DNA from: Litoribacter populi
Lineage (GTDB): Bacteria; Bacteroidota; Bacteroidia; Cytophagales; Cyclobacteriaceae
Reading direction: 5' to 3'
DNA: 64,000 bases
NCBI RefSeq assembly: GCF_007483685.1
Contig: NZ_VMKN01000001.1
Location: forward strand, 2,471,549-2,535,548
The translations under genes and the position numbers were made by a program. A model generated the notes under the pieces. It was not told the origin of the DNA, ran no database searches, and was given only the letters and a program-made list of their open reading frames with translations. Below, piece after piece: positions 50,629 to 58,790 of this stretch; the stretch's first letter is position 1; each line of letters opens with the position of its first letter.

Positions 50629-51744
50629 GTGCAGAAAAGCTTTCTTGAGATATTTGAAAATCACAGCTGGGAAGAAATCAGCGAAAAAATTAATAGTAAA
50701 CAGGAAAAGGATGTAATCCGGGCCATTAACAACCAGAAGCGTAATCTGGATGATTTTATGGCTTTGATCAGTCCGGCAGCTGAGCCATTCCTGGAAGAGA
50801 TGGCCCAAATCAGCCATCAACTCACCAAGGAGCGATTTGGGAAAACCATACAGATGTATGCCCCAATGTATGTGAGCAATGAGTGCCAAAATATCTGAAC
50901 CTACTGTGGCTTCAGCTTCAACAACCGAGTGCCCAGAAAAACGCTTTCCGACGCAGAACTTCTAAAAGAAGTCGAAGCAATAAAAGAGCTTGGCTTTCAG
51001 CATGTGCTCTTGGTATCCGGAGAAGCAAATTACACGGTAAACATCAATTATTTTTCCAATGCAGTAAAACTGATTCGGGATAAGTTTGCCAATATTTCTA
51101 TTGAAGTGCAGCCCTTGGAACAGGATGAATATGAAACTCTGCAGGAATTGGGCGTTTATGCGGTACTGGTCTATCAGGAAACCTATCACCGGGACACGTA
51201 TAAAACCTATCACCCAAAGGGAAAGAAGAGTAACTTTAATTACCGCCTGGACACTCCTGACCGTATCGGCAGAGCACAAATTCACAAGATTGGAATAGGC
51301 GTTCTGTTGGGGCTGGAAGATTGGAGAGCTGACAGCTTCTTCTGTGCGCTTCATTTGGACTACCTTCAGAAGACTTACTGGCAGAGCAAGTACTCGATTT
51401 CCTTTCCACGCATGCGTCCCGCAGAAGGCATCATAGAACCTAATGTGATCGTGTCCGATAAAAACCTGGTTCAATTGATCTGCGCTTATCGAATGTTCAA
51501 TCCTGACGTTGAGCTTTCTATTTCCACAAGAGAATCGGAGAAGTTTCGAGAATCGGTAATTCCACTGGGGGCCACAAGCATGAGTGCAGAGTCAAAGACA
51601 AATCCTGGAGGCTATGCCGTTGAACCGGAAACCTTGGAGCAGTTCGAGATTTGCGATGAGCGGCCTGCTTCAGCCATAGCGCAGATGATTAGGGGAAAAG
51701 GTTATGAGCCGGTTTGGAAGGATTGGTTTGTGGGACAGGAATGA
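50629..51744 (+). pseudogene. thiH: Tyrosine lyase ThiH with UGA at an iron-sulfur Cys
   Basis: The frame from GTG 50629 to 51744 is a full-length ThiH of 371 codons with a single internal TGA at 50896-50898 (codon 90). The context is SNECQNI-TGA-TYCGFSFNN. Homologs have CxxxCxYCGF here, so the TGA replaces exactly the second of three Cys ligands of the [4Fe-4S] cluster. Everything else fits the family: MYAPMYVSNEC, HVLLVSGE, VYQETYHRDTYKTYH, ISFPRMRPAEG, ISTRESEKFRE, LGATSMSAESKTNPGGY. ThiH cleaves tyrosine to dehydroglycine for ThiG. With plain termination the product is an inactive 89-residue fragment. A second start (GTG 50929) lacks the cluster. Simple mutation, sequencing error or recoding cannot be separated here. 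Confidence 0.85.
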
Positions 51745-51747
51745 TTT

Positions 51748-53028
51748 TCAAAAGCCAGAGAAAAGCCTCACCAAGGCAATTGTTATTCCCACAAGAAAAC
51801 CGACAACTGCGCCATTGAGTCTGATGTATTGAAGGTCATCCCCTACCTTATCTTTGATCTGGGTCATGATCTCTTTGTCATCAAGTCGGCCGAGACTGTC
51901 CCTGACCAAAGCCCCAATATGGGGGTGAAGCTCATTGATCATATAGGTTATTTTATCCTTTAACCAATTATCTATATTCACCTGTAATTCAGCATCATTA
52001 CGGATCTGATTCAAGTATTTATAAACCCCATCTTTCACCATCATCATCAGCTCAGTTTGATCATTTTCTAGTTGGGAAGCAAGGGTTGATTGCAGTTTGG
52101 TAAGGATACTCTGGATGATGTGACTGGCTCCGACATTGAGCACCAATTGATCTTTGAGATCTTGGATATACCTCACAGATTTCCTGTCTCCTATTCGAAG
52201 GTTATAGGCAAATTCAATAAAATAACCGTCCAATTTTTGACGAACAGGATGGTTGGAATCATTTTCGATTTCCCTAGCCATCACGAGGGCCACTTCGATC
52301 AATTGCTCGGTTAGTACATCCAAATCTATCCCACCGGTACGTTTTCCCACCCAAATGGCGGACATTTTGACCCAGTCGAGTTTGCGATACTCTTCAAGAA
52401 CAAGCTTCAACTTTTCAAACACTACCTGTCTGGTTTCGGGTGTCCGAAGTGATTTCTCCACTTCTCCTATCACCATGCTGACCACTTGTTGGTGCTTCTG
52501 TTCGGCCACAGTTTCTTCAAGCCATTTGCCAAGAGGTTCAGCAATTTCAAAGTCTTTTAGCTGATCATGGAGCATGTTTTGAATAAACCTGGCCATTTTA
52601 GGGTCGTCCAAGCCTTCCGAAAGTTTTAGAATCACCTTTCGGAACATCATCAAGGTTTTGTCCAGGTTTCTAGGTTTGTCAAGCATTTCAAGAATGTACT
52701 TGGTCATTTCCACCCCTTGCAGCTTTTCTTGTATGATTTCAGGAGAAAGCCACTTGGTTGTCACCATCTCTACAATGCTTTCTGTAAGCTTGTCCCGATT
52801 TTTAACAATTATGTTGGTGTGCCGCCTGATATAGGGAATCGGAATCTCATAAAACAAAGCACTCACAGCAAACCAGTCCGCCAATGCACCAACCGTAGCG
52901 GCTTCAAATCCCGTGGCCAACACGCGCCAACCGACTCCCTCCAACAAACCCACATGAATCAAAATCTCGGCTAGTACAAATCCGGTAATAGCCGTAATCA
53001 AAGAATAAAGCCCAATTTTGCTTTTCAA
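51748..53028 (-). CDS. DUF445 family membrane protein
   Basis: 426 residues. Two helices near the N terminus (ITAITGFVLAEILIHVG; the conserved GALADWFAVSALFYE follows), a long helical cytoplasmic or periplasmic region, and a C-terminal helix (LNGAVVGFLVGITIALVRLF). The N-terminal GAxADWFAVxALF and IPYIRRHTNII blocks define DUF445. Function unknown. It converges on thiH with three bases between stop codons. Confidence 0.88.
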   Translation of the reverse strand: MKSKIGLYSLITAITGFVLAEILIHVGLLEGVGWRVLATGFEAATVGALADWFAVSALFYEIPIPYIRRHTNIIVKNRDKLTESIVEMVTTKWLSPEIIQEKLQGVEMTKYILEMLDKPRNLDKTLMMFRKVILKLSEGLDDPKMARFIQNMLHDQLKDFEIAEPLGKWLEETVAEQKHQQVVSMVIGEVEKSLRTPETRQVVFEKLKLVLEEYRKLDWVKMSAIWVGKRTGGIDLDVLTEQLIEVALVMAREIENDSNHPVRQKLDGYFIEFAYNLRIGDRKSVRYIQDLKDQLVLNVGASHIIQSILTKLQSTLASQLENDQTELMMMVKDGVYKYLNQIRNDAELQVNIDNWLKDKITYMINELHPHIGALVRDSLGRLDDKEIMTQIKDKVGDDLQYIRLNGAVVGFLVGITIALVRLFSGF

Positions 53029-53087
53029 ATTAAAAATGTTTTTGTCCCAACAGGAATATAATCGTTTTGCATATTAATTGTTATATG

Positions 53088-53113
53088 GGTACAGAGTACC
53101 AGGTACCAAGTAA
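53088..53113. repeat. Short heptad array
   Basis: GGGTACAGAGTACCAG then GTACCAAGTAA, three heptads with the GTACNAR pattern, between DUF445 and the cytochrome-like gene. Confidence 0.5.
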
Positions 53114-53154
53114 TTGCGATGTGTGCTATTTTCCTTTGTGCCAATCGAGCCCCT

Positions 53155-53589
53155 TTAATTTTTTACTCCCTCCAGCTTCTTGATCCGCTTTATCGGGCCG
53201 GGGCAATAGTTGGTATGGCAGGCCAAGCAGGAATTTACCAGGGTTTGGTAATTGGATAATAGCTCCTCTGGTTCTGAACTGGCCTCAAGTGTCTTTAGGC
53301 TTTCTAGGTAGCCATTTCCCATCATCTGGAAGCTTACCTGCTGGGATTTATGTGGTTCTGTACCCCTCAAGGTGAGGAGTTCTTGATGCTTTTCCACATA
53401 GGATTTGATCTGCTCGCCTTTCTCCACGGATGTTTTCATTTCCTCCATATCCTCAAACATTTCTCTCATCAACCAAGCTAATGGTGCGTCATCATTAGGA
53501 TAACGGCTACTGTCACGTGCGGTGGTCTCTTCACTTTTTGATTGGCAAGAAGCCATGATCAATATGGCATAGAACAGAATATATTTCAT
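53155..53589 (-). CDS. Cytochrome c-like lipoprotein
   Basis: 144 residues. Lipobox LIMASC (Cys15). A four-helix pattern leads to the heme motif CLACH near the C terminus (NSCLACHTNYC), the arrangement of cytochrome c' and cytochrome b562-like proteins. The 120-residue mature length fits. No Met/His sixth ligand can be assigned. It lies divergently from a truncated hemoglobin gene (115 bases apart), which suggests a link to oxygen or nitric oxide handling, but this is inference. Confidence 0.78.
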   Translation of the reverse strand: MKYILFYAILIMASCQSKSEETTARDSSRYPNDDAPLAWLMREMFEDMEEMKTSVEKGEQIKSYVEKHQELLTLRGTEPHKSQQVSFQMMGNGYLESLKTLEASSEPEELLSNYQTLVNSCLACHTNYCPGPIKRIKKLEGVKN

Positions 53590-53703
53590 AGTGGAGTAAT
53601 TGTTATCTAAAAGTAAAACGCCCTCCTTGTAAACAAAGGATTCCTTGAATCTTGGGCCTGCTTTTCTTAAATCTTAGTAAATTGAAGGCAAAAGCGAGAA
53701 TGT

Positions 53704-54099
53704 ATGAGTAAAACAGATATAGAGGGCCGAAAGGATGTTTCCCTTTTGGTTAACAGTTTTTACGAAAAAGTGAGGCAACACGACACCTTGGGTCCAATTT
53801 TCAATGGAGTGGTGGATGACTGGCCGACCCATTTGGAGAGGCTGAGTGATTTTTGGGAAATGGTCATCCTCAATACTGGTCCCGGTGCGGGCAAATTCAA
53901 CCCAGTAAAAGTTCATAAAGACGTCGACAAGGAAACCGACAGGCAAATTCATCAGGCCCATTTTGGGAATTGGCTTGAACTATGGTTTAGCACCCTGGAT
54001 GAACATTTTGCCGGTCCAAATACCGAGTTCGCTAAAGAACACGCTCGCAGGATGGCGCATATCTTGTTTTTTAGGATTATGGAAGGAAGAAGCCATTGA
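53704..54099 (+). CDS. Group III truncated hemoglobin
   Basis: 131 residues. LLVNSFYEKVRQHDTLGPIF, WPTHLERLSDFWEMVIL, QAHFGNWLELWFSTLDEHF (proximal His) and HARRMAHILFFRIM are the conserved blocks of TrHb group III. It binds heme and handles oxygen or nitric oxide. A GTACGAR heptad array starts directly at its TGA. Confidence 0.92.
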   Translation: MSKTDIEGRKDVSLLVNSFYEKVRQHDTLGPIFNGVVDDWPTHLERLSDFWEMVILNTGPGAGKFNPVKVHKDVDKETDRQIHQAHFGNWLELWFSTLDEHFAGPNTEFAKEHARRMAHILFFRIMEGRSH

Positions 54100-54134
54100 A
54101 GTACGAAAAACGAAGGACGAGGTACGAAGGAAGA
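54100..54134. repeat. GTACGAR heptad array
   Basis: GTACGAA AAACGAA GGACGAG GTACGAA GGAAGAT: five units, seven-base period, starting on the base after the hemoglobin stop codon. A TTTGCGCCATTGCGTGAA stretch, like the REP-like family, follows at 54161. Confidence 0.75.
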
Positions 54135-54183
54135 TAGCATGCGTTGCGTTCGTTGCTCAGTCTTTGCGCCATTGCGTGAACTC

Positions 54184-55005
54184 TTAGTTCCCAGTGATTG
54201 CAAGCGTGATTGCAATTACGACAGTCCCTACCAGTAGGCCCCATTTGGTGTAGGAATCGTATTTGAGTTGGAAGGCAGTAGGTAGCAGTTCGAAAAGGGA
54301 GATATACACCATGATACTGGCCAGGAAGACATTGACCATTTCTATGGCATACATGTCTAAGTTTCTAAAAAAAACCAAATAGGCCATTAGTGCACCAAAA
54401 GGTTCGGCGGCGGCTGGAATCAGGGTCAGCCAGATGATTTTCCTCTTATTTTGGAGGGAGTGATACAAAGGCATTGCCACAGCCATTCCCTCAGGAACAT
54501 TGTGCAGTCCGATTGCAATGGCAATCCCAATCCCCATCTGGGGATCTTGCATGGTGGTCAGGAAAGTCACCAACCCCTCTGGAACATTATGAACAGCTAA
54601 GGCAACCGCGGTAACCATACCCGCTCTATACAACTTTTTCTCCTTTTCTACCGAACCTTTACCTTTGGCGAGCTTGTCTATTTCAGACTTGTTGACACCT
54701 AGTTTATCTGAAACTGTCTCTATCAACACGCCAAGCAAAGCCAACAGAATCATCCCACCCACAAAGGAAAAAGAAACCCGCATAAAAGCCATGGAACTTC
54801 CCTCCTCCTCAGTAAAGAATTCCATAGCCCTTACAATCAAATCAAAAAATGAAATGAAAATCATGGCACCTGCTGCCAAACCCAGACCAAATGCTAAGAG
54901 GGATTCTTTCTTGGCATATTTGGTAAAGGCAACCGCTCCACCCAGTGCCGTGGACATTCCAGCTAAAAAAGTCAGTATAAATGCAAAAATCAAATTGTCA
55001 TCCAT
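54184..55005 (-). CDS. zupT: ZIP family metal transporter (ZupT-like)
   Basis: 273 residues from ATG 55005. A start at 55068 is possible but lies beyond the terminator of the upstream gene and adds residues before the first helix. Eight helices; the metal-site helices carry ALAVHNVPEGLVTF and AIGLHNVPEGMAVAMP, with PAAAEPFGALMAY. It imports zinc and probably other divalent cations from the periplasm. Confidence 0.92.
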   Translation of the reverse strand: MDDNLIFAFILTFLAGMSTALGGAVAFTKYAKKESLLAFGLGLAAGAMIFISFFDLIVRAMEFFTEEEGSSMAFMRVSFSFVGGMILLALLGVLIETVSDKLGVNKSEIDKLAKGKGSVEKEKKLYRAGMVTAVALAVHNVPEGLVTFLTTMQDPQMGIGIAIAIGLHNVPEGMAVAMPLYHSLQNKRKIIWLTLIPAAAEPFGALMAYLVFFRNLDMYAIEMVNVFLASIMVYISLFELLPTAFQLKYDSYTKWGLLVGTVVIAITLAITGN

Positions 55006-55053
55006 CCTATTATTAGCTAAAAAAGGTAATAATTGTTTCGGAATCGCTGTTTT

Positions 55054-55091
55054 CTTAAAACAAAACAAGCCAGAATCGAAGACCCCGGCTT
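55054..55091 (-). terminator. Terminator after LVIVD lipoprotein gene
   Basis: Stem CAAGCC / GGCTTG with an internal pairing, followed on the minus strand by TTTTGTTTTAAG. It lies 26 bases past the LVIVD stop codon and supports the downstream ZIP start at 55005. Confidence 0.75.
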
Positions 55092-55116
55092 GCTTAAATG
55101 TTTGGCTAAAAAGTTT

Positions 55117-56742
55117 TTATAATTTTCCGCTAAGGTCTTTAAAGTTGCCTTTTACCTCACCTTGATTGTTAATTCTAACTGTTCCAAAAACTGTTATGGA
55201 AGAATTTTCACCTACGAATTCCAATACACCACTGTTATTAATTGTAAGGTCTCCATATATGATTAAGTTGCCGTTTACAGTCATATCGCCATTGATGATC
55301 AATCCAGAGTTGCCATCTTGCTTTCCAATCACAAGATTGCCTCTCATGTTAAAGATTGCATGCTGGTTTACATTTACTCTGTTGGTAACAGCCAAGGCTC
55401 CACAATAAGTAAACTCATCATTTATATTAAGTTGATGCAACAAGGTAGTTCCAGAGTAACCTTGAGCGCCATTGTTTACGTTTAGAGTTGCCTTGCCTTT
55501 ATATCTTGGAAGTCCGTCGCATAATGGATCGTTCACCTCATCAATACGGTTCGTTTTGATCACCTGCAAACCTTCTTTTCCGCTGGCTACAAAAATGTAG
55601 TCCTCGTTTACTTTTACATAATTTGAAGAACCCCCAATCTCAAGAACACCAAGTTCCTCGATTTGAGTGGCACCAAACTCAGAAACGCTTAGTCCTGCAC
55701 CCCCGTTGGCCATATAGATATGTCCTTGATTGGAAGAAACAGCATTGGTAACAAAATCTTCAATTGCTACTTCATTTTCACTTTCCGGAATAGCTAATCT
55801 CGCTACAAGTGACCCACTCATCAAATCATACACACCAACACCATTTGGACCTTCAGCAACCAGTAACTGATCGTCATGAATATCCATGGTTCTTTTTGCG
55901 TGAGGTACAGTCAAATTAACCGGAATATTGCTGGTAACTGAAAAGTTAGCCAAATCCAGGAAATTAACACCTTTACTGCCATCGAGAACGGCCAACTTTC
56001 CATTGCCGTACACTGCAGAGCGGAGGTCTTCCATTTCTACTACTTGGACCATTTCCAAAGTGTTGATATCAAAAACGCTAGCTGCACCGGAAGTTCCGCT
56101 TGTAACGATGACCTTATTTTCGGTATGGATAATATCCGTACCTGCAGAACCAATTACGGGATGAAACTTAAAGTCATCCGCAAATTGACCATTGGCAACC
56201 GAAACACTCAATAAGTTTGCAGGTGCCTCCACACCCTCTTCCTTATAAATATCGGATGATACCGCCATATAAAGTTTACCGGCATCATACGTCAACGAGT
56301 TAATATTTGAATACTTGAATTTTGCCTGGCTTACAATGGTCGGAGTAGGCAAAGTGCTAATGTCCATGATTTCAATGGCACCATGGAATATAGGGCCCTG
56401 CGTGGTATAAGCCACATAAGCATATTTCCCGTCTATGGCCACGTGATTGGCTTGAAGTGTCACACCGTTAATTGTCGGAGGAGCTACCTGGCCAACAAGT
56501 TCGAGGGCCATTGTTCCGGCCGGTGTATTTTCAGAGTCCATGACTCTTGCTGCTGCATCGGCAAAACCTCTCATACCCACAACCCCGGCTGAGGAACTTT
56601 TTATCCTTTTGGACAAAGTTTCGGAGTCGTTGTTGATAAGGATGTTCGAATCTTGATTCGACTGGGGAACCGAATCCTCAGGGTTACAGGCTATTAAGCC
56701 TAAAAAGAAAACTGCTAACGCAGAAGCCTGTAAAATTCTCAT
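55117..56742 (-). CDS. LVIVD-repeat lipoprotein with C-terminal beta-solenoid
   Basis: 541 residues from ATG 56742. Lipobox LGLIAC with NPEDSV. Residues ~75-410 form an LVIVD-type beta-propeller (YAYVAYTTQGPIFHGAIEIM, ISTLPTPTIVSQAKF, GKLAVLDGSKGVNFLDLA, YIFVASGKEGLQVI). The last ~120 residues are short repeats typical of polymer-forming solenoids (LVIGKQDGNSGLIINGDM, TVNGNLIIYGDLTINNSG, ITVFGTVRINNQGEV). So it is probably a large surface-exposed structural or adhesive lipoprotein. Function unknown; single-gene unit. Confidence 0.82.
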   Translation of the reverse strand: MRILQASALAVFFLGLIACNPEDSVPQSNQDSNILINNDSETLSKRIKSSSAGVVGMRGFADAAARVMDSENTPAGTMALELVGQVAPPTINGVTLQANHVAIDGKYAYVAYTTQGPIFHGAIEIMDISTLPTPTIVSQAKFKYSNINSLTYDAGKLYMAVSSDIYKEEGVEAPANLLSVSVANGQFADDFKFHPVIGSAGTDIIHTENKVIVTSGTSGAASVFDINTLEMVQVVEMEDLRSAVYGNGKLAVLDGSKGVNFLDLANFSVTSNIPVNLTVPHAKRTMDIHDDQLLVAEGPNGVGVYDLMSGSLVARLAIPESENEVAIEDFVTNAVSSNQGHIYMANGGAGLSVSEFGATQIEELGVLEIGGSSNYVKVNEDYIFVASGKEGLQVIKTNRIDEVNDPLCDGLPRYKGKATLNVNNGAQGYSGTTLLHQLNINDEFTYCGALAVTNRVNVNQHAIFNMRGNLVIGKQDGNSGLIINGDMTVNGNLIIYGDLTINNSGVLEFVGENSSITVFGTVRINNQGEVKGNFKDLSGKL

Positions 56743-56878
56743 GATTTTCTGATAAAGTACCAATAATAAAATTAAATAACCAGCGCAATATAGTTCGGTA
56801 TTTTATCAAAAGCAAACTTAGTCTAGATATTTAAGTGCAAAAAACGTTATACGAAAGAGAAAAATATGACTACATATT

Positions 56879-56922
56879 AAAAAGAAGACCCCGAACACAC
56901 GGATCTATTGGTGCATTCGGGG
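56879..56922 (-). terminator. Terminator after HMG-CoA lyase gene
   Basis: Stem CCCCGAA / TTCGGGG with extra pairs CAC/GTG, followed on the minus strand by TCTTCTTTTTAAT. It lies 27 bases past the stop codon and ends the met operon. Confidence 0.85.
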
Positions 56923-56949
56923 CGGTTTAATCTTATATCATTCACATTA

Positions 56950-57795
56950 TTAAGGAAAAATCACCTGTGCCAATTTCATAGCTTCATTCAGCTCTGTTTT
57001 GTTGAGATTCAGGGAATGTCCATTAGACTCCAGCACCTCAATGAGCTTTTCGGTGGCGACATTGCCCACCAATTCATCTTTGGCCATGGGGCAGCCTCCA
57101 TATCCACGCAAGGCTCCATCAAATCTGTTGGATCCTCCCTTCAAGCCAGCCTCTACTTTTTCTTGAATGGTATCAGGGGTACTATGAAAGTGCGCCCCAA
57201 ACTCAATATGCGGAAATGCCTGGATATTTGTTTCAAATATGTCTTTGATCAATTCTGGCTTGGCAACACCTATTGTGTCTGCAAAGGATATAATTTTAAC
57301 ACCGATTTCATCTAGCTTTTTTACAAATTCAGCTACAATCTCAGGTGAAAAGTCCTCTCCATAGGGATTTCCAAAACCCATACTGATATAGGTCACCAAA
57401 GTCTTACCTTTGGTTTCGCAAAGGTTTTGTATTTCCTCAACAGTTTCCAAAGCGTCTTCAATAGACTTGTTGGTATTCCTTTGTTGAAAACTTTCGGAAA
57501 TAGACAAAGGAAAACCCAAGTAATCAATTTCTTCAAAATGAAGAGCATCTTGGGCACCACGCACATTTGCAATGATGGCGAGTAACTTTGACTTACTTTT
57601 AAAGAGATCCAATAGCTCCAACACTTCAGCCGTATCACGCATTTGAGGAATGGCCTTCGGACTTACAAAACTTCCAAAATCAATGGTATCGAATCCAACT
57701 TCCAAAAGTTGATTGATATAAGCAGCCTTCATGGCCGTATCAATAAATCCACTCATGCCTTGCATTGCATCGCGAGGACATTCAATTATTTTCAT
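56950..57795 (-). CDS. Hydroxymethylglutaryl-CoA lyase
   Basis: 281 residues, the family size of 290-300. Begins IIECPRDAMQGMSGFID (substrate Arg-Asp), then FVSPKAIPQM, YISMGFGNPYGEDFS (metal-site region), SFADTIGVA, GAHFHSTPD (His ligands) and GGCPMAKDELVGNVATE, where the Cys in GYGGCP is catalytic. It splits HMG-CoA to acetoacetate and acetyl-CoA in leucine breakdown. It is placed 41 bases after metF in the same direction with no terminator between, so it may be in the SAM-riboswitch operon, an odd partner for methionine genes. Confidence 0.92.
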   Translation of the reverse strand: MKIIECPRDAMQGMSGFIDTAMKAAYINQLLEVGFDTIDFGSFVSPKAIPQMRDTAEVLELLDLFKSKSKLLAIIANVRGAQDALHFEEIDYLGFPLSISESFQQRNTNKSIEDALETVEEIQNLCETKGKTLVTYISMGFGNPYGEDFSPEIVAEFVKKLDEIGVKIISFADTIGVAKPELIKDIFETNIQAFPHIEFGAHFHSTPDTIQEKVEAGLKGGSNRFDGALRGYGGCPMAKDELVGNVATEKLIEVLESNGHSLNLNKTELNEAMKLAQVIFP

Positions 57796-57836
57796 AGGGT
57801 CATATTCAGGTTCAGCCTAAAATTAGGCAAAAATCA

Positions 57837-58790
57837 TCAGAATAGGGCCTTTGCGATGCGGTAAGTTGCATCCGCCTTACTCATAGTGTAATAGTGCAGG
57901 CATGGAGTGCCTTTTTCAATAAGTTCCTTGCTTTGCTGAATAGACCACTCTATACCTACTTCTTTCACCTCTTGGTTGGTCTTACACTTCTCCAATTCAT
58001 CAAGCAAATCATCGGGTAAGTCTAGAAAAAAGGTTCTTGGTAAGTTGGTAATTTGACTCATGGTAGTAATGGGCTTTAGGCCTGGTATAATCGGTACTGT
58101 GATACCTGCTTCCCTTACTTTGTCTACAAAATCAAAAAACTTTTGGTTGTCAAAAAACATTTGGGTGACAATATACTCGGCCCCAGCATCAACCTTGCAT
58201 TTTAGATGCTTTAGATCAAACCTAAGGTTAGGGGCTTCAAAGTGTTTTTCCGGATACCCCGCCACACCCACACAAAAATTGGTATGAAAGCCTACTTCTG
58301 TTTCTTCATGCAGGTACTTGCCATGGTTCATAGCTACTATCTGTTTGACCAAATCTTTAGAATAATGATGGCCATTATGCTCTGGTACAAATCTGGACTC
58401 AGTTTTTGGCGCATCCCCCCGTAAAGCCAGCACGTTTTGCACCCCAATAAAATTAAGGTCAATCAGCGCATTTTCGGTTTCTTCCTTCGTAAATCCCCCA
58501 CAAAGCAGGTGGGGTACAGCTTCCACATGGAACCGATGCATGATTGCGGCACAGATACCAACTGTTCCGGGTCTTTTTTTGGTGCTCACTTTTTCTAAAA
58601 GCCCATTTGGGTGCTTTTTGTAAATAAACTCCTCTCTATGATAAGTCACGTCAACAAATGGTGGCTTAAACTCCATTAACGGCGAAATACCTTCCATCAG
58701 ATGTTGAATGCTTTGTCCCTTCAACGGGGGCAAAATCTCAAAGGAGAACAGACACTTCTGAGCCTGTTCGATATATTCTGTAATTTTCAT
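57837..58790 (-). CDS. metF: 5,10-methylenetetrahydrofolate reductase MetF
   Basis: 317 residues. SFEILPPLKG (catalytic Glu), PFVDVTYHRE, ALRGD (FAD-binding, NVLALRGDAP), VGVAGYPEKHFEAP, GAEYIVTQMFFDNQKFF, IIPGLKPITTMSQI, GTPCLHYYTMSK. It supplies 5-methyl-THF for MetH. Its ATG follows the metH part 2 TAA directly (TAAATG), so the two are coupled. Confidence 0.95.
   Translation of the reverse strand: MKITEYIEQAQKCLFSFEILPPLKGQSIQHLMEGISPLMEFKPPFVDVTYHREEFIYKKHPNGLLEKVSTKKRPGTVGICAAIMHRFHVEAVPHLLCGGFTKEETENALIDLNFIGVQNVLALRGDAPKTESRFVPEHNGHHYSKDLVKQIVAMNHGKYLHEETEVGFHTNFCVGVAGYPEKHFEAPNLRFDLKHLKCKVDAGAEYIVTQMFFDNQKFFDFVDKVREAGITVPIIPGLKPITTMSQITNLPRTFFLDLPDDLLDELEKCKTNQEVKEVGIEWSIQQSKELIEKGTPCLHYYTMSKADATYRIAKALF

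Noticed and set aside
50896-50898. Genome-wide reassignment of UGA to Cys or Trp
   Set aside because: UGA ends clearly bounded genes here, such as TIGR03915, several FISUMP genes and the truncated hemoglobin.
50899-50940. SECIS-like hairpin after the thiH UGA
   Set aside because: Only six pairs with one bulged U and a 20-base loop lacking a clear GU/GG apex; not enough to call selenocysteine insertion.
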